Origin: Limonium bicolor
Taxonomy: Eukaryota > Streptophyta > Magnoliopsida > Caryophyllales > Plumbaginaceae
NCBI GenBank assembly: GCA_023374045.1
Contig: CM041778.1
Span: forward strand, 292,617,533 to 292,681,532
Direction of reading: 5' to 3'
DNA: 64,000 nucleotides
The notes beneath the pieces were generated by a model, which did no database searches, was not told the DNA's origin, and saw only the letters and a program-made list of their open reading frames with translations. Position numbers and translations under genes: made by a program. Numbering within the stretch: position 1 is the first letter of the stretch; each line of letters begins with the position of its first letter. Below, piece after piece: positions 29,780-42,931 of this stretch.

Positions 29780-30680
29780 ATCGTGGTTAAACTTTTTCAT
29801 ATATAATTCAAATTAGAACGTGGGAGCGGGTGTGAAGTGAACATACAAGAAATTACATTGTTGTTTAAGTAGTTGTACGCATCTAAAAAAAAATCATGAA
29901 ATAACAATAAGTTTTTGTTTAATTTAATATTTTATTATTATATTTTTAAAATTATATAGGATAATACTTACTATTCACCAATTTTACAATGATACAATTT
30001 CTTTTCATATTTTTAATTCCTTCGTTAAAAAGTCTTGAAAAAAGTCTAAGTTAGAAGGTACGTAATTTGTAAATTCCGGATAATTCATGGATTCACTTAA
30101 GGTTAACTTCTTTGTTATGTGATAATTAGTTATTCAGGCGTTGTTTGTAGTACAGTAAGTAGAGCACAAAGGTTTATATGGTTCAATCTTGAATAATCTA
30201 GTCTATGGGGAATTAACAGATGTTTTTGGTGGAATTGGAAGAGAGAGAGAGAGAGTATTCTCTTGAAAAACGTCTAAGTTTGAAGGTAATTTGTGGATTC
30301 TGGAAAATTCACGGATTCACTTAAGGTTAACTTCTTTGTGATGTGATAATTAGTGGTTCAGGCGTTGTTAGTAGCAACAGTAAGTAGGACACAAAGGTTT
30401 ACGTGGTTCGATCTTGAATAATCTAGTCCACGGGGAGTTAACATAGGTTTTTAGTGGAATTAGGAGAGAGAGAGAGAGAGTATTCTCTTGTTCTAATAAA
30501 TGAGACATTGATTGCTATTTATAGAGAAGAGAACAGGGTGGTCGGCTCACCCTTCCAACTTAATTCCTATCTTCTGGCTGGACTGATGATGAGGACCACA
30601 ACCACATGGAGTAGTGCTGACATCATCTAGGATGGGCTTTACAGGGAGAAAGCTTCCTCACCTTGTTCGGTTGTCCCTTT
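29780..30680. other. AT-rich flank and tandemly duplicated segment
   Basis: AT-rich with no coding signal to about 30030. Then two diverged copies of about 225 bp (roughly 30030-30255 and 30256-30485) each end in a GA microsatellite plus TATTCTCTTG. They contain GGATTCACTTAAGGTTAAC and AATCTAGTCCACGGGG-like strings of a kind common in plant LTR regions. This may be the left part of old element J, now separated from its right part (57222 onward) by D1 and C. Confidence 0.5.
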
Positions 30681-32166
30681 ATCACTGTAACACCCCGTCC
30701 TAAGCCAATCGTGGTTATCGCAACTTAACAAACTATACTTAACGTCGCAGCGGAATAAAGTAACACCAGGACCTAGCTACGGTCTAACCAACAAGAATTA
30801 CCGTAATTTAAATATTTACAACCGTACATCCAAAATACATACACCATCCGAGTTTTAAGTATTCTCAAACCATATAATATATCTCATATTCCACTACTAA
30901 CAGACGGGTGCACAGGCGCTACCCGTACTCTAAATAAAGTCCCACCTAGGGCTACCCGCTCCTACTCTCGTGGTGTGACTTCATCGGCCGCTTACCTGCA
31001 AGTGTAAAAACAGCCCCCAAAGGGGGTCAGCACGAATGCTGGTACGACCCTCCCATGGCCCCCAAGCTAACGGGGCTACGACGACTAATTGTCGATAGCA
31101 TGGGAGTTGATTAACATGATAAGCATAAATAGCGCAATAAGCTTAATATGAAGCACAACAAACCAACAACCACAATGAACATAATTAGCTCATAAGCAAA
31201 CGAACGACTCAAGCGTTCCCTTAATAAGTGAGTTAGTTCTTAACCCCTTAGATCCACAATCTCCTTAACCTTATACTTGCCAACCGCTCCACTATTAGAT
31301 TGGTTAGCCCTTAGTTGGTTGCTTATCTTTGTAGGGCTTGGTTAACCCTAGCCGGTAGCAGTGCACTATCCGACGATAAGCTACCTTTCTTAATTTATTG
31401 GGGATGTAGGCTTGATCCCCCCACGCCATCCTTAATGTGCCTCCCACCTCAAACAGTAGCCCGGGTGGTCGGGTCGATTTGTTGACCCTAGGCGACGAGT
31501 CTAATGACCAGTCTTATTTGGAAGTCGGATCTGATTCAGATACCGACCTCCCCCAATACACATGTGCCGGTACCATTCCGGATTCCTCACTCCCACCCCA
31601 AGTTATGGTTAGTGAAAGCCTTAATTACCAAGTGTTAGTTAAACCTTGACGGGTAAAACCAACAATCACCGATACTTAGTTCTTAACCTTAACTCAGTGA
31701 GTACTAAACTTAGTTAGCAACATTCTCAATTCTCGTGGGTTAGTGTGGAGTAAACACATTCACATCGAGAATAAATTTGACCGGTTGCATGCTTTGTCTT
31801 GTCTTAGTCATAGCAAATAAACAGATAGCACACAAGCCGAGGGACACCTCGTTAGCAAGCAGGTCACAGGAAAGACTGTACCGTTCACCGTCGATCGTTG
31901 TTTGACTAATCTTCTTCGGGGTCCCAACTCACAAACCTAAAACATTCATTCATTTTTAGGTCATTAGTTATTTGCACCCCACTTAACTCACTTAGTCCCT
32001 AAGGACTTCCACTCAATAACCTCTCAAGCCTTTATCACTTAGTCTTACAACTTAACTTTAAACATTAAAACTTATACTTAATCTTAACTTAATTCCTTAA
32101 GTTCTTAGGGTCCCAATCATTACTACCCTACCAAGGGCATACCTCATTACCCATTACCATTCTTAG

Positions 32167-35100
32167 TGTAATGCCCCTATTAACCATAAATACAGCGGAA
32201 ATAAAACTCTAAGGCGATTACAGACCATCGGGTTCCAAACACCCGGCACCAAACCTCACCAATTACAACTTACAATCTACAAAAGCTACGGTCTGAACTC
32301 GAGAAAAACTTAACACCAACATAATAGAAACTAAACACACTAACTCTCCACAAAACCTAGTCCCATCCCAAACGCTCATTCTCTTCGTGGCCACCTGTAA
32401 ATCAATTCGTACCTGCAAGATGAAACCAAGCAGCCCACCCCAAAAGGGGCGGGTCAGTTCCCTGGAATGGAACTGGTACAATTCTCCAAAAACAAACTTA
32501 TAAAACATAACTCTTCAAAATAAACAGTAACATGAAAACAAACTCTTAAAAGTAAAACAGAGATAAAGCACTTCAAAACCATCAAGTTAAAGAGAAAAGA
32601 AAACAAGACAAAGATAGAGAACTTCCAAACCAAGTCATCCACTTAAGTAGTCACACCACATAGTTAGTAAGCATCCATTGTTGATGTTAGAACCAATTCT
32701 CGTTAAGAAGAGAAAGACTTAAGTAGTCACAAAGGACTAGGAGTGACATGAATATCCATAACCCGTGGTAGACAGTTTATGTCTCCACCATTTCAGAAGA
32801 TGATTCCCATAGACAAATATATCAGAGTGGAATAAACCAATTGGGAGAGATGGCCCCCACCGCCAGTCAGTTGCCACAAGGGCGAGGTAAACAGACCTCC
32901 GCTGTCAGTTGCCACAAAGGGCGAGGTAAACAGACCTCCGCTGTCAGTTGCCACAAAGGGCGAGGTATAGCAGACCTCCGCTGCCACCGACCCGTTCTCG
33001 GTCATCGGTGAAAAGTGTGTGCACCACTTATAAAATAATCCATACTCAGTACCAGATTAACATTTCCCATATTCCCATTAGATTATTAACTGCACAAGAG
33101 CAATACCAAAACACTCAGTCCTACAGAGTGCAGAGGCGTAAACCCTCAACAATTAATACCCAATAGAAAGAATCCATCTCCAATAAGGCTGATCAAACTC
33201 GACTCATGGTTGAAACATACCCATATCCAAAGGAAGAATTACCATACCAGATATTTTCCTATATTCCCAGTACCCCACTAGATCATTAACTGCACAAGAG
33301 CAATACCAAAACACTCAGTCCTACAGAGTGCAGAAGCGTAAACCCTAGGCAGTTAATAACTAGTGAAACAACCAGATAGGAGGAACCAATAACCAAGGAA
33401 GTTTCATATACAGGCTCAGTTAGTCACATCAAGCTCAGTTAGTCACCCAACCAATTCCTTTTTAGAAATTCCTCTTAAAGCCAGTTAGCGTTTCCAAAAC
33501 ATTCCACAAGTCAATCATCAAAAATATCAGCGTACGAGAAATCGTACAAAACATTCCATAAGGTCCAAAACACATCAAGCTGAGTACGAGAAATCGTACC
33601 TGGGTAACGTTGTAGCAGTTCTAATCAACTTGCGCAAACAATCAACAGTACTCTGAAGAATATTAAAGGTAATCTATCATCAATAACTCATACCCTAAGT
33701 CAAACTTAAATAGATTCCTCACTCTTATTTCTAAACCTCGATCGTCTTGTAAGCCCTTCGCTTAATTGTTAAGTATAGCCTTCGACTTGTTTTAGAATGT
33801 TGTATAGCCCAAGGGTGTAAGATCAAGGGATGTATTCTTTTAACACTTATCAATTGTTCCACTCTTATCCACTTTACTAATACTTAACCGTAGTTCTCAC
33901 ATTAAAACCTTTATATTTTAAGTGTATTTATATTACTCAATTAGTCTTAGAATCTCAATAATAACCCTTAAGCTCAATACCTTTATTCTTACTTTAGGAC
34001 AGACATCGTATTATAACCTATGATGGATTTATCTTAGAATACTATACTATTATTCCATAAGGTAATGATTAGGTATTTTATCAATATTTACTAGATAATC
34101 CTTTATGATTAAGTCTTCCCCTTAACTTAATTAAGACCTACAACCTGTATATCGAAATCATAGTGTCGAAGATGCATTTCATTACAACTTCATTGATCTT
34201 AGAATTTAGAGACAACTACTAGACTCAATTATTTTATCTTTACTTTAGAATGACTTAATATTATAACCATTTAATTATCTTGTCTTAAGATGTTCAATTA
34301 CTCTTCATCCCGAAACAACTATATTTAATTAACTCAAACCTTTCCAACTCTTTTACTTAGTATCCACAAAGTATATTATTCGCTTAATTATTACCTAATA
34401 ATAAGGTGTTTTAAGATAACCCTTTTTATGTATCCTTACTTACATTTTAATTTCCCAAGTATTTGATTTTTACACACATTCTCTCCATAGAGTATGTATA
34501 ATCCTCTTGTACTAAATTTTAATAAACTTATGTCTTAAATATATTTTATATTACTTACAAGACCAAAGGTTTCAAAGGAATAACTTAATAAATTAATTTC
34601 CTTTATTGTATTTAGGATGGACAATATATCTACATAAAGTAGAATTTATCCAAGAATTAAATTCTGGTTCGTAAGTGAAATTGTTAATTATTTAATAAGA
34701 TAATCTATTATGAAAAATCCCCATACCTTATATTCAAACGACACATTAATATTTCCCGTGTCAAAAGGTAAATCCTTATAGCCTCTTATGTAACTTAGTT
34801 CCTCTAAATAAAGGTTCAAAGGTTTATGTATCTAATTTCTATTTATAAACCTTTTAGTAAACCTTTAACTATTATGTACAACACTTATTTATAAACTCAC
34901 ATCTTGAATATTAGTAATAGATGTATTTTATATGGCTAACCAAATTTAAGAAACTTAAGGATTATTATTTAGAGTAATTTCCTAATCATAGTTTAATATA
35001 GTCTTATACCATAATCCCTTTTAATGATTTTATCTCAAAATATTAAGTTATTACTCAATACTATAAATATTAAGAAATGATTAAATCTAGATTTATTTAT

Positions 35101-35576
35101 CCTCTTCACATTTAGATGTAAAAGTAACTCATTTACTTTATTTTTTTATAATAAGAACATTTAAATGTAAAAGTATTTCATTCATTTTATTATCAATTAT
35201 ATAATAAGATCTATTTGTGTAACACTTTATGTAAACTAGTTACAAATATTCCTAAATTTCAACTTATTAATTCTTAACCCAATTATAGATTTACATTGTG
35301 GACATTGACTGAATATATACATGTATTTAAATACGGTTATATAAATCTTAGAAACTCAAAGATAACTAAAAACTCAACCTATAACCATAAATTAATACCA
35401 CCTCATAATATTCTTTTATTAGTATCATGTAGAGGTTTAGTTTAACTCATTAATTCCTTCATATCCTATTTTCTATAAGGTATTTTATTCCTTTTATTTA
35501 TTTATTTATATATTATATATATATATATCCTTCCTATTATATTTCTCACAAGGAATGTTATTCCTTTATTTTTATT

Positions 35577-35619
<43 letters not shown>

Positions 35620-37956
35620 CCTACATATATTAAGATTTATCCAGAACATTCTTTAAGAAATTCTATTGTATTTAAATATCTAATATCTTTAGACATATCC
35701 AAAACTGATTTATGGTTTATAAAATAAAGTATTTCCCTTAGTTTTAGTTAAACATATTAGCTTCCATATCATATATAATAAATAAAACGTAGTTTAGTTA
35801 AATTCCTTGATTTAATATAAGTTCTATTTATTTCTCTCATATAAAATATATATAAATATATGTAACAATTTTTACTTCACTTAAAGTTAATACCCAAAAT
35901 ATTTATAAACATACTGTATTAAATGTTAATTAGTCTTATTATATTTTCCCCAACCTATAAAGTTCATTAATCAACTATACTTTAATTTTTGATTACATTA
36001 AAAACTATATATTATAAGTTATTCTTATGAAAAACTCATAAACACAATTTTTAAACCCATTTACAATTGTCCAAAAATCCCCAAATTAGATATATAGTAA
36101 CTATAACATTTTAGACATATTATAAAATTTTTATTTCATAAAAATATCTTTTTAATATGGCCAAATAATTCCAGAAAACCCGTAACTTGTAAAAATCATA
36201 ACTTATGTTTAAAAACTCCAAAACCATAATAATTTACATCAATATAAACTAGATAAAATAATGAACCTATGGTTAAAATTTCAAGTCAAAATACCTTCGG
36301 GAAGGTATTTAAATTAATTCAACAAGTTAGGGTTATTTACTGAAATCTATAGAAACTTAAATAAACTAAATCTGAAACGTTTTAATCTCGGCCGTCCGTT
36401 TCTCCTAACTACAATCGGACGGCCCTGGTTTATCAAGTTCTTCAGCGAATTCCTTAAACAGATCGAGTACTAAATCGATGATATCTCCTAATCTACAGAA
36501 CGAAATCGAGTGATTCTTGTTTCTATGGATTCGAAATCGAATTCCGGTTCTATTGATGCCAATTTCCCCAATTATAATGCAGTGTTCATCGAGTTTCAAA
36601 TTCAGTTCGAAGGTTAGGGTTTATATCGGGTATAGAATACGATTCGGGAATAATTCCTACAAATCCTCCTAATCTAACACGTAATTGATCAAATTGGAAC
36701 ATGGGTTAGGTCGACAATGAAGTCTAGATTAGCAACAACGGAAGAATTTGAGGAAACGCTCATCGGAATTGCAATATCGGAGGAGAATTCGAGAACGGGT
36801 TCTGGAAAAACTCGAACTTCCGACCAGTTCGTGAAGCCAACTTCGAGGATCTATAAGTTATTGTACAGATCGATTTAGGCTTTGTTAATTGGCTCAATAG
36901 AAAGATGAAACTTAGCTCTACACATTGATAACTAGAACTAATCCTAACTCGCATTATACAGAAAGAAAATTGACCCGAAAGTTACGAGTTTACCTGTCGT
37001 TTTCCGGTGATTTTATGTGCTGACAAATCAGAGACTTTGGGCGACTATATCTTCCAAACGGTTACGAATCAGGCTTGGGCATAAACATGAAAGTTGTAGA
37101 TGGGTTAGAGATCTACACAACGGGCTAAAGAAATCGAAATTTGGTTGAAGACGAGGAAGTTATGGCAAGACGAACTTTACCTGAAATCGAATGAAACTGG
37201 AAACTGGGTTACGAACTCGAAAGCTGGCAACTTTGGATCAACTTTCCCGTCGATGTAGAATGAGTTAGGGCTTGTATGAGCTATGGTTGTAAAGAGGGAA
37301 TTAAGGAGAAGAGAGTGGTGAAGACGGCACTGGAAAATTCGAAGTAACGAGAGAGATATAGCCGTCACAAGTTAGGTCAAAATCGGGTGGTTGTTGGAGA
37401 AAAACAAGGAGATAGAATCGACTAAGTGTTGGGGCGCACGAGAGGCTGACACGTGGCAGTTATAAAATTTTGCTTCAAAACTTCAAACTAGCATAACTTT
37501 GGCTAGGATGATCCGTTTTTGACGTTCTTTTTATCGATCTTCATGGTTTTCCATAACCTATTTATTGGTATAGGTTTCATGGGCTAGTTTGACCATTCTC
37601 AAAAAGTCAACTCTAGCAAGGCTTAATAAGCTTTAAGGTTTCTAGAATTTATATTGACTTTTATGTTTCAAAACCATGTTCCAACACTTCCTAAAATCTT
37701 TATAATATGTTTGGAGTGCTTAATAATTTTCCCAAGATTTATTGACTTATAAATCTTATTATTAAATTCACAATACTATATAATAATGTATAATAATTAG
37801 GGTTAAATAGGAGAAAACCCCTAAATAAATTCCATAATTCCATAATAATTTAATATTCATAATTCCATATAATAATTTAATTTAATATTCATAATTCCAT
37901 ATAATAATTTAATTTTTAATAAAAGAAATCCCCTAAATTAATTTAGGGGTATTTCA
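32167..37956 (-). mobile_element. Solo LTR D2, 5.79 kb, nested in D1
   Basis: Termini TGTAATGCCCC and AGGGGTATTTCA are flanked by CTTAG on both sides (32162-32166, 37957-37961). No primer site, polypurine tract or retroviral protein is present inside or at the edges, so it reads as one very long LTR or an LTR with unrecognised inserts. It differs from family 1 over most of its length but shares a CAGCGGAA motif near the left end. The interior is very AT-rich, with TA microsatellites near 35513-35530 and 35579-35613. The last 1.5 kb is richer in GC and includes a GGCCGTCCG/CGGACGGCC inverted repeat (36390-36424). Confidence 0.8.
32868..32984. repeat. Three tandem units of 38-40 bp in D2
   Basis: Units start CAGTTGCCACAA and end AGACCTCCGCTG, of 38, 39 and 40 bases, nearly identical. 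A second, dispersed duplication follows: about 33049-33170 and 33243-33360 share GCACAAGAGCAATACC and TCCTACAGAGTGCAGA. Confidence 0.9.
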
Positions 37957-38000
37957 CTTAGAATTTAAAATTTCTTTTTTTTTTTTTATATATTTTTAGG

Positions 38001-38335
38001 CTCGACCGGACTTACCGACCGGACTTGCCTAAGTCCGGTCCATTCCAGTACCCTTTTACCGTTGGAAAATTCACTCCGACCGGACTTACATGTCCGGTCC
38101 TATGTCCGGTCGATTCCAGAGACTTATTACCGTACAAAATTCATGCCGACCGGACTTGACAAGTCCGGTCCCATGTCCGGTCCATTCCAGAAACATTTCC
38201 CCTCACAAAACACAAGCCCGACCGGACTTGTAAGTCCGGTCCCCAAGTCCGGTCGATTCCAGAAACATTTTCCGGTAGTGTAACAGAGCCCGACCGACCT
38301 TGCAAGTCCGGTCCTAAGGCCGGTCGGCTCTAGAA
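38001..38335. repeat. Palindromic minisatellite in D1 with a different core
   Basis: About five units of 70-80 bp, each with GACCGGACTT facing AAGTCCGGTC and a spacer CCATTCCAGAAACATTT. It holds the same LTR position as the GGGTCGGA arrays of B and H and shares their spacer and the final ACAGAGCC-like unit, but the palindromic core differs. Confidence 0.85.
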
Positions 38336-40667
38336 ACTTGTTTCTAAATTCTCTTTCAACTCCAAACTTCTCCTCATATATTCTCATATGTTATAACCTC
38401 ATTTGGGCACCTCAAATACACCTTAAGCCCTCCTTAAAATACCTTAAATCATCCACCAAGATCCACCTTAGTCATTATGCACTTTCCTTGTAATAATGCT
38501 AACACTTGTAATGTTCTCCTCTAGGTTTCTAGGTGGTGGTTCATACCTAGTGTAACCACTATGCCAAATGTTTTCTTCACCACTATAACATCATCTCCCA
38601 AGCATCTCTCACTATCTAAAACTCTTTTAAGCATTTACTTAAAGTTCCTTGACAAGTCTAAACTTCCATCGTCATCACATTATTTCCTTCCTAGTTGTGC
38701 ATCAACGTTTGCCTAAGTCCTAAACACTCGAATACATTCCCTTGATTCCTAAATCTTCCATGGTGATACCTAAGTCATCAAAAGTCATTAAAACACCTTA
38801 ACTTCACCCTCTTTCATCAAGACAACCCATAGAACATTCCTAGTACTTCCTTAGTCATTAAATTCCCTTAGGATATCTTAAACACTTAAACTCTCCTTTA
38901 AATTTTGCCATGGGTTCTCTAGTATATAGTACTTCCTAACACATGGTTTTTCTCCATCAAACAACCAATACCACACAAATTCTCATCACAACACCTTAAC
39001 ACCCAAATTACACTAAAACTTCACCACATCATCATATAATGCTTAAACTTAAAAATGCTTGGCACTTAGGCCCTTAAATAACAATAATCTTAACTACTGA
39101 ATTTCCACAAATATATGCCTTCAACCTGCGAATACACTCAACAAGGCTCCCATTGAAATAAAATGCTTCTTGTACTTCATCTTTACATCCTTAAACTATC
39201 TCTTTTCTCATTTGCTCCTTAGTCACAAGTTCACAAGTATAGTCATTGTTTCTCCTAGGTTTTTATAGCACCTTCCCAATATAAACTCTACACCAAACTC
39301 ATCATATACCCACATCTCATTCCCTTAAACAACAAAACACCTTAAGGTAAGTAATTTACCTTGTTTTCTCACAAGCTTAAAAGCTTTTCTCCTTAGGTTT
39401 TCTTTGTTCAATCTCGGTCACCAATGTGATTCTCCTTGCCAATGTTCTAACCAATATCCAATGACTCCAATGAGTACTAGATAACACATTAACCCTAAGG
39501 AACAAACCCTAGGTTTAAAAATATGTTTTAAGGTATCAATGTGATTGTTGTACCTTGGTTTCTCAAGACAAACTTGGATGTGAAGCAAGAAGGACCTCCT
39601 CTCTCCTTTGAAGAGTAGAAACAAGCTAGAACAAGGCATAAACATGGAGTCCCATGAGTATATATTTTCGGACATGTGAAGAAAATGGTGGAAACCTAGA
39701 TTTTCTTACACTTTCTTTACCTTAAGAGAATGGAGATGCCAATGGAGTCTCCAAACTTGAATTTCCTCCTCTAATGGTGGTTTGACTTGGCACCAAAATG
39801 AAGCTCTTGAAGTTTTGAAAAGATAGAAAGGAGGAGCTTGAGCTAACTAAGAAGAATATGTATTTTGTTTTGGATTTGGAGCTAAAATGAGCAAGATGTG
39901 TGCAAGAGAAGGTGGAGCTAGCATGAAGAGGAGCTTCACGTTAATGGAGAAGAGAAAAAGAGCAAGAAATCGTGTGAGACAAGGAAGAATGAAGAAGTGA
40001 GGAGAGAGGTAAGCAAAATGTGATATTTATCTTAAAAGGTGAATAGTACTTTATGCTTTATAACTTACTTATTTTGCTTTCTCTTTACTTAGCTAGATAA
40101 GTGTGGTGAGTCACACTTAAAAAACCGGCCCCCTTTAGTGAATGAGGGTAGTTTAGTCTTTGTTGACCAAATGTCTCACTTATATAGACTTATGTTATAA
40201 ACTAGCTTAATTAATTCACTATTCATCAAAAACAAGGCACATTGTTGTGAAATTTTTGATTTCCCATTGATATAGACCTCCAAATGTGATACTATATAGT
40301 ACACATATTAATTAAAGAGTAATGATGGACATTTAGCCATTCAAAACTCATTTACAAGACAATTTTTCAAAAACGTGCTTTAAGACTCCTTAAAGCACAT
40401 TTGTGTTTTAACTAGTTTTCAAGCTTGGTTTTCTTTGGTAATTGACTTAAAATGACCATTAGGATATTACTAAGGTCTTAGAACAATATTTGGGTACTCT
40501 CCCATGTCTCTCCAAGCTTAGAGCACGTTTTGCTTAAACTGCTCTTTTTGGCGTTTCCTAATATTTTCTTTGATTAGAAATGTTTCTTAATGTTTCTAAG
40601 GCATTATTTAGCCTTCTTATATCTTAGTTTATCATTTAAACACCATATCTAAGTTTGGGGTATTTCA

Positions 40668-40689
40668 ATCACAGAAAGGAAACACCCAA
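40668..40689. other. Twelve-base remnant between two insertions
   Basis: ATCAC (40668-40672) is D1's right target copy, then 12 bases of original sequence, then CCCAA (40685-40689), C's left target copy. Two large insertions thus landed 17 bases apart in the ancestral sequence, which continues at 57222. Confidence 0.85.
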
Positions 40690-42931
40690 TGTAACACCCC
40701 AGATTTTGTCTCATTATAAAGTAGAAAACAATACGAAACCAACACCGCAAATGGGGATTAAAACGGATGTCAGATGAATCTTGAAACTGAAATTTAAGTT
40801 TTGTCCGAACTTATGTCCAACCTTGGAAGTCCGGACACAAGTCGAAATAGAAACCATGGTGTGTCTGAACATACGTCGGGACGTCGATCACGGCAATTTG
40901 AGGTTGTTGGGTTCCTTGAGGGTTGGCTTTCCCAACTAGGAGACCTTGTGGGGGGTCATAGGCTGATAAGCCAAAGACTTGTTCATTTCCATACTTCGAT
41001 CGGTGTTCTCACCTCACCAAGTGAGCCTTCTGTGTAGGCAAGCTGCCGGAGGGTGTTGGTGGATTTGACATTCTAGGACGTCGTGATTTGTTATGGGCTG
41101 TTGGGCTGATAACAAGGTCTTGTCGCCAACAAAACCTTGCGGATAATCCATAGACAAGGTTGTCGTGGCGATGACCTAAGTCCCCTAAGCTCCAAGGGTT
41201 AGCTGGGAAAGGGAACTTAGTAAAGGAGGTGGTACCAAGAGGTGGTGTTCTTTTGAAATAGAGCCAACGTTAGCCTTAGATATGTGAAGGGGATTCAATT
41301 GGTCCTTCCATCAGAAAATGAGCATATAAGCTCATGAGGAAGTGGCCTTTTGCAAACTCATTTGCGTAAGCTGCGTATGTGGTTCTAAGTAAAGTTGAAC
41401 ATTACCTTAGGGCCCTCCCAGTGAAGAAAGACCTTCTAAACCTTACGGGCGAATCACATGAGATACAAGATCTGAGATGCAGAAGGATAAATCCCACTGG
41501 TCCCAGGAAACTCTAGGAACTCCTCGAAAATTGGAAGACTCGTTCCAATTAAGGGTGAACGACCTGTGCTCCTGATTAGGAGGCACATTAGCGGTGCTCC
41601 CTAACAACCTCGCCCTTTCTCCTTTGTATTGAAAGGGGATGTTGTGTCAAAACTTGATTCAAGGGTTGTCATAAGTCCACGACTAGGCTTCGTAGACTTT
41701 GACCGCTTGAGCTTAAGATGGCCTCACCAGAATCTAGTGTTGGGAATGTTGTTGCCGTATTAAGTTGAACAGGGGTTGATTGGCCCATCTTTCTAGCCGG
41801 TCTACTTGTACTGTGAAATCTAATTCGCTTAGTCTCGTGGTTCTATGTGAAAGCTTCGCTAACCATGGTGACCTGGAGCAGAATTAGCGATGTGATCCAA
41901 GCCCAAACTACCTTTGGCTCAAAATGGGACTTGAGACCCGATGTAGCTTCGTGCTACCAAGTGTTGGGTGCACTTGCAAGTTGTCTTGCAGTGCCGCGAT
42001 AGTTACTATATTGCGAAGTTTAACAGAAAATTGTGTGGTCCCCTTGGGGGCCCCATGCCTATGGGAAGTCCCAGAGTTTTAGTGGAAGTATGGCTTCGGC
42101 CCGGGGCGCCACTAAGGGGGAACCTAGGGAATTTTGTTATAGTACTTGGATATAGCTGGAGATGCACTTATGTCCCAGGACCGGTGGGGAAGTTCCTTCT
42201 TATGGCTTCGATATTGCCCTTCGTCTCGTAGTTAGGTGCTTAGCACTGAAACTACTTGGTTCCTTTGAGGTAGTTGTTCCTCAGGCATGACCTAAGAGAA
42301 CATGACCCATCTGGCGTGCAGACGTTGACCTGTTAAGGTCTTTGTCACTTGTGCAAATTCTGCACAGGAGTAGGCACAACCAGCTATGACTCAAATTCTT
42401 AGGGCTAATGTCACCGATGACGGGTAGTGCAGTAAGTGTCGATGCGAATTGAAGGACTAAGGACATTGACATTGAAGAGACATGGGGAACCTATTACTGC
42501 ACAACATCGGAATGTTGCCGCGCCACGAATGGAAGGACTCAGGATGTCGCAGCAGCGTGTTCACTGTTCACTTGGTGTCGTTGTGACGTGAATGGAAGGA
42601 CTCAGGACGTCACAACAAATTGTTCATCAGGGCACCAAGTGGCGATGTGTCACGAAGAAAATGACACAAGAGGCCACCAATGTTGTGGTGCTCTATAGAT
42701 CGGTGACCCATTCAAGTAGAACGTGGAAGAACTCAGAAATATTTAAGCTTTGGGGAATGCGCCGGTTAACGGTTCAAGGCAGTTGCCTGTGTGTTGGTCA
42801 AAGACATTGTCTATGGGTTGTTATACCTTCAAATGAGGGAAACTGTTGGAGCATGATAAAATCTTCTTAGCTGAGCTAAGACTCATTGTTGTATCTTGCC
42901 GGGGACGGCAAGAGCTTCGGTGGGGGAGGTT

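Larger units (their letters stand above)
30686..40667 (-). mobile_element. Solo LTR D1 (family 1), split by solo LTR D2
   Basis: Left terminus TGTAACACCCC, right terminus GGGGTATTTCA, flanked on both sides by ATCAC (30681-30685 and 40668-40672). No primer site or polypurine tract adjoins either end, so this is a solo LTR left by recombination between two LTRs. Removing D2 and its duplicated target leaves about 4.19 kb, between the sizes of H (4.0 kb) and the LTR of B (4.57 kb), and its right part matches both. Orientation by homology is minus. Confidence 0.9.
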
